Positions 21,794 to 31,128 of a DNA stretch of 64,000 nucleotides are shown one piece after another. A program made the position numbers and the translations under genes. Origin of the DNA: Oleiagrimonas sp963747595 (GTDB lineage: Bacteria; Pseudomonadota; Gammaproteobacteria; Xanthomonadales; Rhodanobacteraceae); contig CAVVFO010000002.1 in NCBI GenBank assembly GCA_963747595.1, positions 1 to 64,000 on the forward strand. The letters are read 5' to 3'. Each line of letters opens with the position of its first letter. The stretch's first letter is position 1. The notes beneath the pieces were generated by a model. It was not told where the DNA came from and ran no database searches. It saw only the letters and a list, made by a program, of their open reading frames with translations.

Positions 21794-21986
21794 GCACGCG
21801 CCGACCGGCAGCGGGCTCTCGGTCCTGGTCTGCCCGCATGCCTGACCTGCCGTGCCAGTGGACGCTCGGGCTGGACCGACGCCACCTGCACAGACATGCG
21901 CGGCACATGCCCGGGGCACGCGAGGGTGGTGGGCAACCGGGCGGCGAATCGTTAAGCTCCGGGTTTCCTTCGCCATCGACTTCATC

Positions 21987-22754
21987 ATGCGCATAGCCGT
22001 AGTTGCCAGCCAGGTCGCCCCTGCCCAGGCCGCCGCGCGGACGTTGTGCGAACGCTATCAGGTGGTGCCGTCGGCGGAGGCCGATGTGATCGTGGTGCTG
22101 GGTGGCGATGGCTTCATGCTGCGTACGTTGCACGCGTCGCACGATCTCGGCATCCCTTTCTACGGCATGAAGCTCGGGCGTGTGGGGTTCCTCATGAATC
22201 AGCACCATGCCGATGACCTGATTGCCCGTATCCAGCGTGCACATCCGGCCGTCCTGCATCCGCTGGAGATGCGGGTGACCACCGCGGCGGGCGAGGAAAG
22301 CACCGCGCTGGCCTACAACGAGGTCTCGCTGCTGCGCCAGAGCAATCAGGCGGCACACGTGCAGATCATGCTCAACGGCGAGACCAAGCTGGACGAGCTG
22401 GTCTGCGACGGTGTGCTGGTCTCCACACCGGCCGGATCCACTGCATACAACCTGTCGGCACAGGGACCGATTTTGCCGCTGGATTCCAACGTGCTGGCGT
22501 TGACGCCGATCAGCGCGTTCCGACCGCGGCGGTGGCGCGGTGCCATCCTTCCGCACGCTACCCGCGTCAGCTTCCGGGTGCATGATGGCGACAAGCGGCC
22601 GGTCAGCGCCACGGCGGATTTTCGCGAAATGCGCAACGTCCTCAGGGTGGACGTGCGCCAGTCGCGCGAAGATCGCGCGCGCATGCTGTTCGATCCCGAG
22701 CACAACCTGGAGCAACGCATTCTGGACGAACAGTTTGCGCCGGACCTGAATTGA
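21987..22754 (+). CDS. nadK: NAD kinase
   Basis: This 255-residue enzyme phosphorylates NAD to NADP with ATP. Key features are the GGDG nucleotide-binding motif (residues 39-42), the NEVSL stretch, and the diacylglycerol-kinase-like loop DGVLVSTPAGSTAYN. It is slightly short of the approximately 290 residues of E. coli NadK, mainly at the N-terminus, as in Xanthomonas relatives. The start at 21987 (MRIAVVAS) matches the family's first beta-strand; the frame is open upstream to 21852, but that part is unlike any NAD kinase. A ribosome-binding site is not obvious. Confidence 0.95.
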   Translation: MRIAVVASQVAPAQAAARTLCERYQVVPSAEADVIVVLGGDGFMLRTLHASHDLGIPFYGMKLGRVGFLMNQHHADDLIARIQRAHPAVLHPLEMRVTTAAGEESTALAYNEVSLLRQSNQAAHVQIMLNGETKLDELVCDGVLVSTPAGSTAYNLSAQGPILPLDSNVLALTPISAFRPRRWRGAILPHATRVSFRVHDGDKRPVSATADFREMRNVLRVDVRQSREDRARMLFDPEHNLEQRILDEQFAPDLN

Positions 22755-23070
22755 TCCGGCGATGAGACGGATCCGACCGGCTGATCTCCTCATGGCAGGA
22801 AAGGATGCCCGGGTCGCGAACATGCAAACACGTCCGTTGTTGTTGCTCCGCCTGCTCGCCGTATCCGGGGCCGCCACAATTCCGACGCCACGACGGAAAA
22901 CAGCCGCGGAGAAGGGCGCCACCACGCAGCGTGTGGCCAGCCAGCGGATCCCGATGGCTTCGTCGCCGCCGCAGTGCGCCTGCAATGGACCGTGATCACG
23001 GCAAGTGCGATAGGCCGGCATGCGGCAGGCAGCCCAGCGGCCACCCCGATATCGGCGCTATCATGGAACA
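22755..23070. other. intergenic stretch between nadK and the 5'-nucleotidase gene
   Basis: About 316 bases without a supported gene. A 77-codon frame beginning at 22762 lacks a ribosome-binding site and gives no recognisable protein. I see no hairpin, repeat or clear promoter here. Confidence 0.4.
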
Positions 23071-24018
23071 ATGCCAGTAGACCACGACATGCCCGATGCC
23101 CACAGCGAACGTTCGGTCACCGACGATCGTCTGGTGGTCGGCATCTCCTCGCGGGCGCTGTTCGACCTGGCCGACAGCCACGCCGTGTTCGAGCGCGACG
23201 GCCTGGATGCCTATCGTGCCTACCAGATCGAACACGAAGACGAACTGCTCGAGCCGGGCGTGGCGTTTCCCATGGTCACCAAGCTGCTGGGCCTGAATGC
23301 ACTGCCTGGCAACAAGCTTCCGGTGGAGGTGATCCTGCTGTCGCGCAACTCCGGCGACACGGGACTGCGCATCTTCAACGCGATCCAGCACTATGGCCTG
23401 GATATCTCGCGTGCGGCATTCACCAGCGGTGCGCCCACCTCGGACTACATTCGCCCGTTTGCCGCCGACCTGTTCCTGTCGTCCAACCACGAAGATGTCA
23501 GCCGCGCGCTCAAGGCCGGCGTGGCCGCAGCGACCATTCTGCCGAGCACGGCGCCGCCACGGGTCAGTGAGCAGCTGCGCATCGCCTTCGACGGCGACGC
23601 CGTGCTGTTTGGCGACGAGGGTGAGAAAGTGTCACGGGAACAGGGCCTTGACGCGTTTCACAAAAGCGAAGTCGAACATGCCGCGGAGCCGTTGTCCGTG
23701 GGGCCATTTCGTGGATTCCTGACCGCACTGCATCGGCTGCAGGCGGCATTTCCCGCCGAAAACGCACCTATTCGCACGGCGCTGGTGACGGCGCGCTCGG
23801 CACCCGCCCACAAGCGCGTCATCCTGACCCTGCGCAGCTGGGGTGTGCGCATCGACGAGGCGCTGTTCCTGGGCGGGCGCGACAAGGGCGCCTTCCTGGA
23901 TGCATTCGGCGCCGATATCTTCTTCGATGACTCCCCCAGCAACGTGGAGTCGGCGCGTCTGCATGTGGCCACCGGCCACGTGCCCCATGGCGTGTCCAAC
24001 CTGGAGCGAGCCGGATAA
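23071..24018 (+). CDS. Cytosolic 5'-nucleotidase (NT5C1-like)
   Basis: This protein of about 315 residues belongs to the 5'-nucleotidase family related to vertebrate cytosolic nucleotidase I (PF06189). It opens its conserved part with LVVGISSRALFDL and later has AAFTSGAPTSDYIRPFAADLFLS, TARSAPAHKRVILTLRSWG and the HAD-like end motif DIFFDDSPSN. It should hydrolyse nucleoside 5'-monophosphates to nucleosides in the cytoplasm. The start is uncertain: ATG 23071 and ATG 23089 are both possible and neither has a clear ribosome-binding site. The next gene is convergent, only 7 bases away. Confidence 0.88.
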   Translation: MPVDHDMPDAHSERSVTDDRLVVGISSRALFDLADSHAVFERDGLDAYRAYQIEHEDELLEPGVAFPMVTKLLGLNALPGNKLPVEVILLSRNSGDTGLRIFNAIQHYGLDISRAAFTSGAPTSDYIRPFAADLFLSSNHEDVSRALKAGVAAATILPSTAPPRVSEQLRIAFDGDAVLFGDEGEKVSREQGLDAFHKSEVEHAAEPLSVGPFRGFLTALHRLQAAFPAENAPIRTALVTARSAPAHKRVILTLRSWGVRIDEALFLGGRDKGAFLDAFGADIFFDDSPSNVESARLHVATGHVPHGVSNLERAG

Positions 24019-24025
24019 GCGCCCG

Positions 24026-24223
24026 TTACCCGAACAGCAGGGCGCCCAGTCCCGCCAGCGCGCCCAAGGGCGGCAGGAAAAAGTCGATCAGCGCCAGGAT
24101 GATGTGGTGATGGGAAAATGCCCAGAACAGGCCATACAGCCAGAAGAAGGGCGCCAGCACGTAGAAGACGATGATGCCGAACAGGCCCATGCTGGCCACG
24201 AAGGCAGTGAACCGCGTGATCAT
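24026..24223 (-). CDS. Small hydrophobic membrane protein of unknown function
   Basis: This 65-residue frame encodes two likely membrane helices (FVASMGLFGIIVFYVLAPFFW and HIILALIDFFLPPLGALAGL) joined by a short loop with two histidines. Its position, packed between the nucleotidase and the dimethylargininase gene (41 bases downstream of the latter's stop), supports it as a real gene and perhaps the second gene of that transcript. No strong ribosome-binding site is visible. I do not recognise the family well enough to name a function. Confidence 0.6.
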   Translation of the reverse strand: MITRFTAFVASMGLFGIIVFYVLAPFFWLYGLFWAFSHHHIILALIDFFLPPLGALAGLGALLFG

Positions 24224-24263
24224 CGCTGCGCCCGCCGGCAGGGAATTCGCCTTGCCGCGAGTG

Positions 24264-25097
24264 TCACGCCGATACGTCCTGCAGGCGGGGTTCGTTCAGG
24301 CGCAACGTCAGGCACTTGGCACCACCCCCGGATTTGAGAAACTCGCCCAGCGCCGTCACCCGGGGCGCGAAACCGGCTTCACGCAGGCGACGCTGCAGTG
24401 ATTCGCTGGCAGCGTTGAAAAACACCGACTCCTCCACGTTGACCGCGTTGCATGCGAATTGTGCAGCGTCGGTTTCTTCGGCGGCGATGCGCCGGTCGGC
24501 CGGAACCCGGCGCTCGATTTCCGCACGCGAGGCCTCGTCGAATGCGGCGGGAAAATACAGCAGATAGCCGCCGGTCAGCGGGCACAGGCAGGTATCGAGA
24601 TGGTAGAAACGTTCGTCCACCAGACGCAGCGGCACTGTCTCGATATCCAGCAGATCAGCCACGGTCTGCGCAGCCGCGGCGTCCGAGCGGTGGCCGTGGC
24701 CCATCCAGAGGAGGGCTTGCGCGCGGTCCAGCAGCGCATCGCCCGCACCTTCGAAATCCATGCCTTCGGGAACGTCGCGCACCGTGTATCCGTGCCCGGA
24801 GAACCAGCGCTTGAACAATGCCTCCTCACCCTGACGTTCGGGATGGCGGAAGCGGGCGGGGACGAATATGCGCTCCAGGACGACGCCCGCGTTGGCCGTG
24901 AACGGCATGTCGGGAAGGCCCTCGCCGGGCTCGATCAGTACCACCTCGGCGCGTTCGGCCAAGGCATCATGCAGCCCATCCCACTGCCTTTGCGCGGCAT
25001 CGCGATCGACGTGACTGACGTGGTCCTGCATCCATGGGTTGATGACGTAACTGACGTCGAAGTGGGTGGGCTTGCACATCAGGATGCGTGTGCTCAT
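24264..25097 (-). CDS. Dimethylarginine dimethylaminohydrolase / amidinotransferase-family protein
   Basis: This 277-residue protein has the pentein fold. The probable nucleophile is Cys262 in GGGAKCLTLRL; the catalytic His lies in FYHLDTCLCPL and an acidic patch in EGMDFEGAGDALL. The closest function by motif is hydrolysis of methylated arginine to citrulline and dimethylamine (DDAH), though arginine deiminase-like or ornithine-linked activities occur in the superfamily. The N-terminal CKPTHFDVSYVINPWM is typical of bacterial DDAH-like proteins. GGAGC lies before the start. The gene diverges from the S10 peptidase. Confidence 0.85.
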   Translation of the reverse strand: MSTRILMCKPTHFDVSYVINPWMQDHVSHVDRDAAQRQWDGLHDALAERAEVVLIEPGEGLPDMPFTANAGVVLERIFVPARFRHPERQGEEALFKRWFSGHGYTVRDVPEGMDFEGAGDALLDRAQALLWMGHGHRSDAAAAQTVADLLDIETVPLRLVDERFYHLDTCLCPLTGGYLLYFPAAFDEASRAEIERRVPADRRIAAEETDAAQFACNAVNVEESVFFNAASESLQRRLREAGFAPRVTALGEFLKSGGGAKCLTLRLNEPRLQDVSA

Positions 25098-25344
25098 GGA
25101 GGGCTCCGTCGCCGAGAAAGATGCAGTGTAGGTGATCGGTCACGGGCGGAAAACCGGCAGCGGAGGCGATGACAGCGCATCGGCCGCTCGCTCGGGGGAC
25201 CAGGGGCCGCGCACGTGATCTATGACCTCTGGGGCTGTCTGCCGACGGCGGCATGGGCCAGAATACGGTATTGATCCGGTAGGGCTGCGCGTTGCAAGGC
25301 AGCTGCAAGCATCACTTCTGTTTACTCGGCACGGACACCTCTCC

Positions 25345-26913
25345 ATGAAGCAATCCATGACAGCACTGGGTGCTGCATTTCTCCTCATGCTTGGCACCAT
25401 TGCGCTGCCAGCCACTGCATCGGCCAAGACCGCGGACGCCTCCGCTCACAAGCACACAGCGGACGCGCCGCCCAAGGCCGCAACATCGGTCACCCACGGT
25501 AGCGTGAAGATCGGTGGCCACAGCATCGGCTACACGGCGACCGCCGGGACCATCATTCTCAAGAACGACGACGGCAAGCCCACGGGCAGCATGTTCTACG
25601 TGGCCTACACCAAGCGCGGCGCCGATGCATCCAAGCGTCCGGTCACCTTCATTTACAACGGCGGCCCGGGTTCGGCTTCGCTGTGGCTGCATATGGGCGC
25701 GTTTGGTCCGGTGCGGGTGGTCAGCGGCGATGCCGTGCACAGCAAACCGGCGCCCTATCAGATGGTCAACAATGAGTATTCGTTGCTGGATACCAGCGAC
25801 CTGGTGTTCATCGACGCCATGGGCACCGGCTTCAGCAAGATCATCGGCAAGGATCACGGCGGCGTCGGCAAGCCCAAGGATTTCTATGGCGTGGATGCCG
25901 ATGGCAAAGCCTTCGCACAGTTCATCTACGATTACCTCAGCCACAACGATCGCTGGAATTCACCCAAATACCTGATGGGCGAGAGCTACGGCACCACGCG
26001 CTCGGCGGTGCTGTCTGACGATCTGACCGAGAAGGGGATCGACCTCAATGGCGTGGTGCTGATGTCCTCGATCCTCAATTTTGAGACCGCCAGCTTCAAC
26101 AGCGGCAACGACTTGCCGTACATCACGTATCTGCCCAGCTATGCCGCGGCTGCGTGCTATCACAAGGTGGTGAACTGCCCCGCCGATCTGCCCGCCTATC
26201 TGGACTCGGTGCGCGCCTTCGCCAAGGGCGAGTATGCCAGTGCCCTGATGCAGGGCAGCACGTTGCCCGCATCGCAGCGCTCCGACGTGCTGCATAAGCT
26301 GGCCAGGTACACCGGCTTGTCCAAACGCTATCTGGACCGTGCCAATCTGCGCGTGAACCTGTTCCAGTTCATGGCACAGCTGCAGCGGAGTCGGGGCAAG
26401 GTGACCGGGCGTCTGGATTCGCGCTATTCGGGGGCAATGCGCGATCTGCTGGGTGAATATGCCTTCAACGATCCGCAGAGTGACGCCATCACCGGTCCCT
26501 ATACCGCCGCATTCAACCGCTATGTCCGTCATACGCTGAAGTTCGGTAAGGACAAACACTACGAAGTGATCAGCGGCAAGGTCAACCAGCACTGGAAGTG
26601 GAAGCACAAGACGCCTGGCGCGTTCTCCTGGCCCGGCTTCACCGACGTCACGCCGGATCTGGCCGCGGCAATGCGCGCCAACCCGCACATGAAGGTGGAA
26701 GTGGAGAACGGATACTACGATCTGGCCACGCCGTTTTATGCCACCGAATACACCATCAACCACATGAACCTGCCGGCGAACCTGCGCAGTAACATCGCGC
26801 TGAAGTTCTACGATTGCGGACACATGCTGTACCAGCACCTGCCGTCGCTGAAGAAACTGCATGCCAATCTGGAGCAGTTCTACCGCAAGACCGACAACCT
26901 GTCCGGGCATTGA
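25345..26913 (+). CDS. Secreted S10-family serine carboxypeptidase-like peptidase (copy 1)
   Basis: This 522-residue protein has an N-terminal signal peptide (MKQSMTALGAAFLLMLGTIALPATASA) and an alpha/beta-hydrolase fold. The oxyanion motif NGGPGSASLWLHMG, nucleophile Ser214 in GESYGT, the Asp region GYYDLATPF and His493 in DCGHMLY make a complete serine carboxypeptidase active site. It should remove C-terminal residues from peptides in the periplasm or outside the cell. The start was placed at 25345 to give the signal peptide; the frame is open to 25222. A paralogue with the same layout is encoded at 50086-51594. Confidence 0.9.
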   Translation: MKQSMTALGAAFLLMLGTIALPATASAKTADASAHKHTADAPPKAATSVTHGSVKIGGHSIGYTATAGTIILKNDDGKPTGSMFYVAYTKRGADASKRPVTFIYNGGPGSASLWLHMGAFGPVRVVSGDAVHSKPAPYQMVNNEYSLLDTSDLVFIDAMGTGFSKIIGKDHGGVGKPKDFYGVDADGKAFAQFIYDYLSHNDRWNSPKYLMGESYGTTRSAVLSDDLTEKGIDLNGVVLMSSILNFETASFNSGNDLPYITYLPSYAAAACYHKVVNCPADLPAYLDSVRAFAKGEYASALMQGSTLPASQRSDVLHKLARYTGLSKRYLDRANLRVNLFQFMAQLQRSRGKVTGRLDSRYSGAMRDLLGEYAFNDPQSDAITGPYTAAFNRYVRHTLKFGKDKHYEVISGKVNQHWKWKHKTPGAFSWPGFTDVTPDLAAAMRANPHMKVEVENGYYDLATPFYATEYTINHMNLPANLRSNIALKFYDCGHMLYQHLPSLKKLHANLEQFYRKTDNLSGH

Positions 26914-27045
26914 CGTGACAGTTGGCGTGCATGGCAGGCGCACGCAGCGGCGCTTGCCATCAGCCTGTCGTCCGATGACGGCCGAATCGTGGCACGATGG
27001 CATTGATATGGTGATGGGCATCTGCATGCGGGAGCACGTTGTGGC

Positions 27046-28644
27046 ATGACGTCGCGTCCAGCCGAGTCCAATGGCAGGGATGGGCTGCCGCCGCCGACGG
27101 CGGCGAGGCGTTTGCTTGCCGGCGCCGGGCAGTCGCTGCGCAGTGGGCAGACGCAAGCGGCCGAACGTGCGTTGCTGGAAGCGTTGCGTCTTGCGCCGGA
27201 GTGTGCGGAGGCCAACCGGCTGATGGGCATCGTGCAGCAGATGCGGGGGGATCCGGCGCAGGCGGCGACGTTCCTGCGCCGGGCGCTGGCACAGTGTCCG
27301 GATGACCCCACGCTCCATACCGGCCTGGGCATTGCGCTGCATCAGTGCGGGGCCGTCGAGGAAGCGCTGGCATGCCTGGAACGTGCCTGTGACCTGGCAC
27401 CGCGGCTGGCGTCTTCCTGGTTCAATCTGGGCAAGGCGCTGAAGTCGCAGTCGCAGCATTTCGAACGTGCGCGTGACGTGCTGCTGCGTGCGCTGGAAAT
27501 CGATCCCGCGCATGTCGCCGCGCGTCTGATCCTGGGCGACACACAGACCGCGCTGGGAGAGATCACGGCGGCGGTGGAGAATTATCGCGAGATTCTGCGG
27601 CGCCAGCCGCACGACTCCGCTGCGTGGCTGGCGCTTTCCAACGTCAAGACGGCGCCTTTTTCAGCGTCCGACGTGAGCCGCCTTCGCCGCGCATTGCAGC
27701 ACAACGGCTCCTCCCTGGACGCGCGTATAGCGCTTGGCTTCACTTTGTCCAGGGCACTCGAGGATCAGGCTGATTATCCCGCAGCCTTTCAAGCCCTGCG
27801 CGAGGCGAACGCCTTGAAGCGTGGGCGGATCCAGTGGAACCCGGTGTCGGAGCATTCCCGCGTGGAGGCCATTGCCGCCGCCTTCGCCGAGCCGCGGACC
27901 GCGGCGCCCGACCCGACGCAAGGACAGGAGATCATCTTCGTGGTCAGCCTGCCGCGATCCGGTTCCACATTGACGGAGCAGATTCTGGCATCCCATCGCG
28001 ACGTCGAGGGAGCCAACGAGTTGCAGGATCTCAGGCAGGTCATCGAGGCGGAATCCGCACGCCGCGGTCAGGCATTTCCGCGGTGGGTGGGCTCAGCGAG
28101 CGCATCGGATTGGGCGCGGCTGGGGGAGGACTATCTTGCGCGGACGGCCTGGCTGCGGCAGCGGCGGCCGCGCAGCACCGACAAGAACCTGCTCAACTGG
28201 CAGCTGGTGGGTGCCGCCATGGCCATGCTGCCCGGAGCTCGGGTCGTGAACAGCCGACGCGATCCACTGGAAACGTGTCTGGCCTGTTATCGCCAGCTGT
28301 TTGTCAGCGGCAACCACTTCAGCTATGAACTGGGTGAAATGGCCGACTACTGGCATGACTATGATCGCCTTTGCCGGCACTGGGCCCGCCTGTTCCCGCA
28401 ACGCTTTCTTGATCAGACGCATGAATCGCTGCTGGCCGAACCGGAGCGTTGCATCCGTCGGCTTCTGGATTTCTGCGGGCTCGATTTCGATCCGGACTGC
28501 CTGCGATTTCATCGCACCCGTCGCGTAGTCCGCACGGCGAGTGCGGCACAGGTGCGTCAGCCATTGCTCCGTGATACCGCCAGGGCACGCCTCTACGGTG
28601 GCCTGCTTGATACGTTGCGGGCGAAGCTTGCTGCCTTGTCCTGA
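27046..28644 (+). CDS. TPR-repeat sulfotransferase family protein
   Basis: This 532-residue protein joins about five tetratricopeptide repeats (residues 20-200, for example ANRLMGIVQQMRGDPAQAATFLRRAL) to a sulfotransferase domain. The 5'-phosphosulfate-binding loop is LPRSGSTLTEQ at about residue 302, and a 3'-phosphate region follows around ARVVNSRRDPLETCLACY. It would transfer sulfate from PAPS to an unknown acceptor; bacterial members of this TPR class have poorly known substrates. No signal peptide is seen, so it is likely cytoplasmic. It is transcribed alone. Confidence 0.85.
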   Translation: MTSRPAESNGRDGLPPPTAARRLLAGAGQSLRSGQTQAAERALLEALRLAPECAEANRLMGIVQQMRGDPAQAATFLRRALAQCPDDPTLHTGLGIALHQCGAVEEALACLERACDLAPRLASSWFNLGKALKSQSQHFERARDVLLRALEIDPAHVAARLILGDTQTALGEITAAVENYREILRRQPHDSAAWLALSNVKTAPFSASDVSRLRRALQHNGSSLDARIALGFTLSRALEDQADYPAAFQALREANALKRGRIQWNPVSEHSRVEAIAAAFAEPRTAAPDPTQGQEIIFVVSLPRSGSTLTEQILASHRDVEGANELQDLRQVIEAESARRGQAFPRWVGSASASDWARLGEDYLARTAWLRQRRPRSTDKNLLNWQLVGAAMAMLPGARVVNSRRDPLETCLACYRQLFVSGNHFSYELGEMADYWHDYDRLCRHWARLFPQRFLDQTHESLLAEPERCIRRLLDFCGLDFDPDCLRFHRTRRVVRTASAAQVRQPLLRDTARARLYGGLLDTLRAKLAALS

Positions 28645-28715
28645 TGGGGTGGTCAGGAGGCGCGAGCGCTGCGCGATGCACATGCAGCAGTGCCTGTGGC
28701 GATGCTCTTCATGCG

Positions 28716-28751
28716 GGCAGGGCATGCAGTGCGAACACCGCATGCCCTGCC
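28716..28751. terminator. hairpin between convergent sulfotransferase and fadL genes
   Basis: GGCAGGGCATGC and GCATGCCCTGCC form a perfect 12-bp stem around a 12-base loop, placed 8 bases before the end of the leftward fadL gene and 70 bases after the sulfotransferase stop. No T-run on either side, so it is a likely but weak bidirectional termination or mRNA-end structure. Confidence 0.5.
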
Positions 28752-28758
28752 TTGCCGG

Positions 28759-30120
28759 TCAGAATTGATATGTACCGGTCACGCTGACCACGTCACCATG
28801 ATCGTTGAAATGGCCATCCATGGTGCCGCCGCCCAAGATGGGCGGATTTTGCAGATGCACACGCGTGTCACCGACGAACTGGTGCTGATAGCCCAGATCG
28901 AAGGACAGGTGCCGACTGGCGTTGTAACTGATACCCATGCCCAGCAGTTTGCGTGATCCATCGGGGATGCGCGGATCGCGGCTGGTGATGCTGGTGGGGG
29001 TCTTGTCGTAACCGAGGCCTCCATGCAGCGTCCACGTGCTGTTGATGCGGTAGTCGCCGCCCAGCGAATACACCCAGCCATTGCTGTAGTTTTCCGGCAG
29101 GCCCACCAGCGTTTGGCCGTTCGATTTCAGCAGCAGCTGGCTGAAATGTGACCAGTCGATCCATTTCACCGTCGCGCCCAGCGAAAAGCCGTTGTCGAAA
29201 TCGTGCACCCAGTCGACGCTGGCGAACGCGGGGGTATCCAGGTGCGATGATGCGGTGCCGCCATCCGGATTGATTGCGGGCAGGGTCGGATTCAGTGTCG
29301 GCGCCAGTGCCAGCAGTTGCTTGCCCTGCGCGCCGCCATAGACCCTGTAATGTCCGCTGAGGTCATTGTTCACTTGCGAGTGATAGGTCACCCCCAGGGT
29401 GTCCTGGCTGGTCGGTTTCCATGCCAGGCTGGCGAAGTACCCGAACGCAAACTGTTTTTTCAGGGTGACGTTGAGCTGCTCGTCGGCCGCCTGCGGGGGC
29501 AACGGCAGACCGAACAAGGCGTCGGCAGCGCCGGTGGTGTCGATCATCGTGTTCAGCTGTGCCTTGGTGTGCTGGCCAAGAATGCCGATACCCAGTGCCA
29601 GCGTGTCGGTGACCTTGAAGCCAGCCGAAAGGCTGATTGCAATGGACTGCACGCTGGTCTTGGTGCCGAAATAGCGACCCTGCCAGTCGGGACTGTAATC
29701 GCTGACCAGGCCATACGGCACAGTGACTGCCGCGCCCAGCGAGAGACGATCGTTGACCGGCACCACCAGGCCGAAGTTCGGGAACGGGATGAACTTGCCG
29801 AAGCCGTTCGGGTTGCCGCCGCTGACCGGATTGCCGTTCACGTCCCTGAACTCGCCACTGAACTTTGCACTGGGCCGGATGCCGCTGCCGGTGAGCTGGA
29901 GTGTGGAATGGCTGAAGAATGCCATTTCGGCCGGATCGTTGTAGGCGGCACTGGCGTCATTCGCCCACAGCGAGCCGCCAGCCCCCGCTCGGGCCCAACC
30001 TGCGGCCGTCGTGGTCGGGAGCTTGAACGAGCCGGCCTGAGCCGACAGCGGCAGGGCCAGCGCGAGCCCCAGGGCCAGGGCCAATGGGGCCTGGCGGGAA
30101 CGGAAATGGATTTTTTTCAT
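28759..30120 (-). CDS. fadL: Outer-membrane long-chain fatty acid transport protein, OmpP1/FadL family
   Basis: This 453-residue protein begins with a signal peptide (LALALGLALALPLSAQAGS) and ends in an aromatic residue (GTYQF), as outer-membrane beta-barrels do. The N-terminal hatch is recognisable: KLPTTTAAGWARAGAGGSLWANDASAAYNDPAEMAFF. It should take up long-chain fatty acids or other hydrophobic molecules across the outer membrane by lateral diffusion. AGAGGAA precedes the start. It follows the TetR regulator gene in the same direction (175-bp gap), which suggests that the regulator controls lipid uptake; the acyl-CoA dehydrogenase at 5.5 kb could serve the same pathway. Confidence 0.92.
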   Translation of the reverse strand: MKKIHFRSRQAPLALALGLALALPLSAQAGSFKLPTTTAAGWARAGAGGSLWANDASAAYNDPAEMAFFSHSTLQLTGSGIRPSAKFSGEFRDVNGNPVSGGNPNGFGKFIPFPNFGLVVPVNDRLSLGAAVTVPYGLVSDYSPDWQGRYFGTKTSVQSIAISLSAGFKVTDTLALGIGILGQHTKAQLNTMIDTTGAADALFGLPLPPQAADEQLNVTLKKQFAFGYFASLAWKPTSQDTLGVTYHSQVNNDLSGHYRVYGGAQGKQLLALAPTLNPTLPAINPDGGTASSHLDTPAFASVDWVHDFDNGFSLGATVKWIDWSHFSQLLLKSNGQTLVGLPENYSNGWVYSLGGDYRINSTWTLHGGLGYDKTPTSITSRDPRIPDGSRKLLGMGISYNASRHLSFDLGYQHQFVGDTRVHLQNPPILGGGTMDGHFNDHGDVVSVTGTYQF

Positions 30121-30295
30121 GAAGGTTTCCTCTTGAAGCGTCCATGCAGGACAGGGCGGCGTTTACAAATGGCCATCCGCCGCATGCCGTGCGTGGCGGC
30201 GAGGGCAGGTGACGCGGGATCAGTGGCGCGACATTGTCGAACGGTTTGATGTATCGCCGTTGCGGGCCGGACAAGCGACAAACGCAGGCGCTGGT

Positions 30296-31087
30296 TCATC
30301 TGGTGGCCTCCGCCTTGCTGGTGGTGTGGCGCGCTGATCGCCGTCGACCCGCAGGTGGTCGAGCGATCGGCGGGGGCGGTCGCAAGTCGGGGCAGGCATC
30401 GGCACGCTTGAGCACAGTGGTGATGATGTCGATCTGCCGCTGGCTGCCGAATGGCGCCATCAGTGCCGGAGACACCAGGGAGATCAGCCGTGCCAGCAAT
30501 TGCGCATCGCCGATCTGCTCGCCCATGCTGAGGTCGGCGATCAGTTGATCCATGTCGTCGGCGGCGAGAACGCCGGCCAGCGCCTTGAGCGCAAAATGCA
30601 GGCGCAGGCCGAGTTCATTGCGCGGCCACTGCGGCAGCGCGCGCGCAAACGCCTCGAAGAAGCGTCCGAAAATGGGACGGTAGTGATCCTGCAGATAGCC
30701 GCGTATGAACGTCGAGGGGTCGCTGTACACACGCCCCAGCAAGCGCATGAAGGCAGGTCCGCCCGCTGGCGTCCGCCCCAGTCGCAGGGCAGGAACGAAC
30801 AGGACGCCCAGCAGCTCCTCGCAGCCCGGCACGCGGCCATTCCGCTCGCTGCTGTCGAGCAGCTGCAGCCGGTCCGCATTGAGCCGGTCCAGTCGCTGTG
30901 CCAGCAGTTGCTTGACCAGATCTTCCTTGCTGCCGAAGTGATAATTCACCGCCGCCAGGTTGGCATGGGCCCGCGCCGTGACCATGCGCAGCGACATGGC
31001 CTCGTAACCATGGTCGATGAACAGCATTTCCGCCGACATCAGCAGGCGACTGCGTGTGTCGAGGACATGGTCACGGCTCGTCGGCAT
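30296..31087 (-). CDS. TetR-family regulator, PsrA-like
   Basis: This 263-residue repressor-type protein has the TetR helix-turn-helix at residues 10-60 (NLAAVNYHFGSKEDL, 43-57). Its ligand domain (FMRLLGRVYSDP, then LRLHFALKALAGVL) resembles PsrA, the fatty-acid-responsive regulator of pseudomonads, by eye. The C-terminus carries an unusual Pro/Arg-rich tail (about residues 232-263) absent from PsrA. It precedes fadL and has a symmetric TTCAAA-N6-TTTGAA site 41 bases before its start. Inference: it binds long-chain acyl-CoA or fatty acids and represses its own unit. Confidence 0.82.
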   Translation of the reverse strand: MPTSRDHVLDTRSRLLMSAEMLFIDHGYEAMSLRMVTARAHANLAAVNYHFGSKEDLVKQLLAQRLDRLNADRLQLLDSSERNGRVPGCEELLGVLFVPALRLGRTPAGGPAFMRLLGRVYSDPSTFIRGYLQDHYRPIFGRFFEAFARALPQWPRNELGLRLHFALKALAGVLAADDMDQLIADLSMGEQIGDAQLLARLISLVSPALMAPFGSQRQIDIITTVLKRADACPDLRPPPPIARPPAGRRRSARHTTSKAEATR

Positions 31088-31128
31088 GTGTGGTCTCGAA
31101 CCCCCGGCAATGCAATGCGCACATTCGC

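Noticed and set aside
19459..21936. A long leftward open frame opposite the aldehyde dehydrogenase and DJ-1 genes
   Set aside because: It overlaps two real genes completely and has no recognisable domain.
30121..30295. Second TetR site before fadL (TCAAAC-C-GTTCGA)
   Set aside because: Arms are imperfect and spacing differs from the site at 31129-31146.
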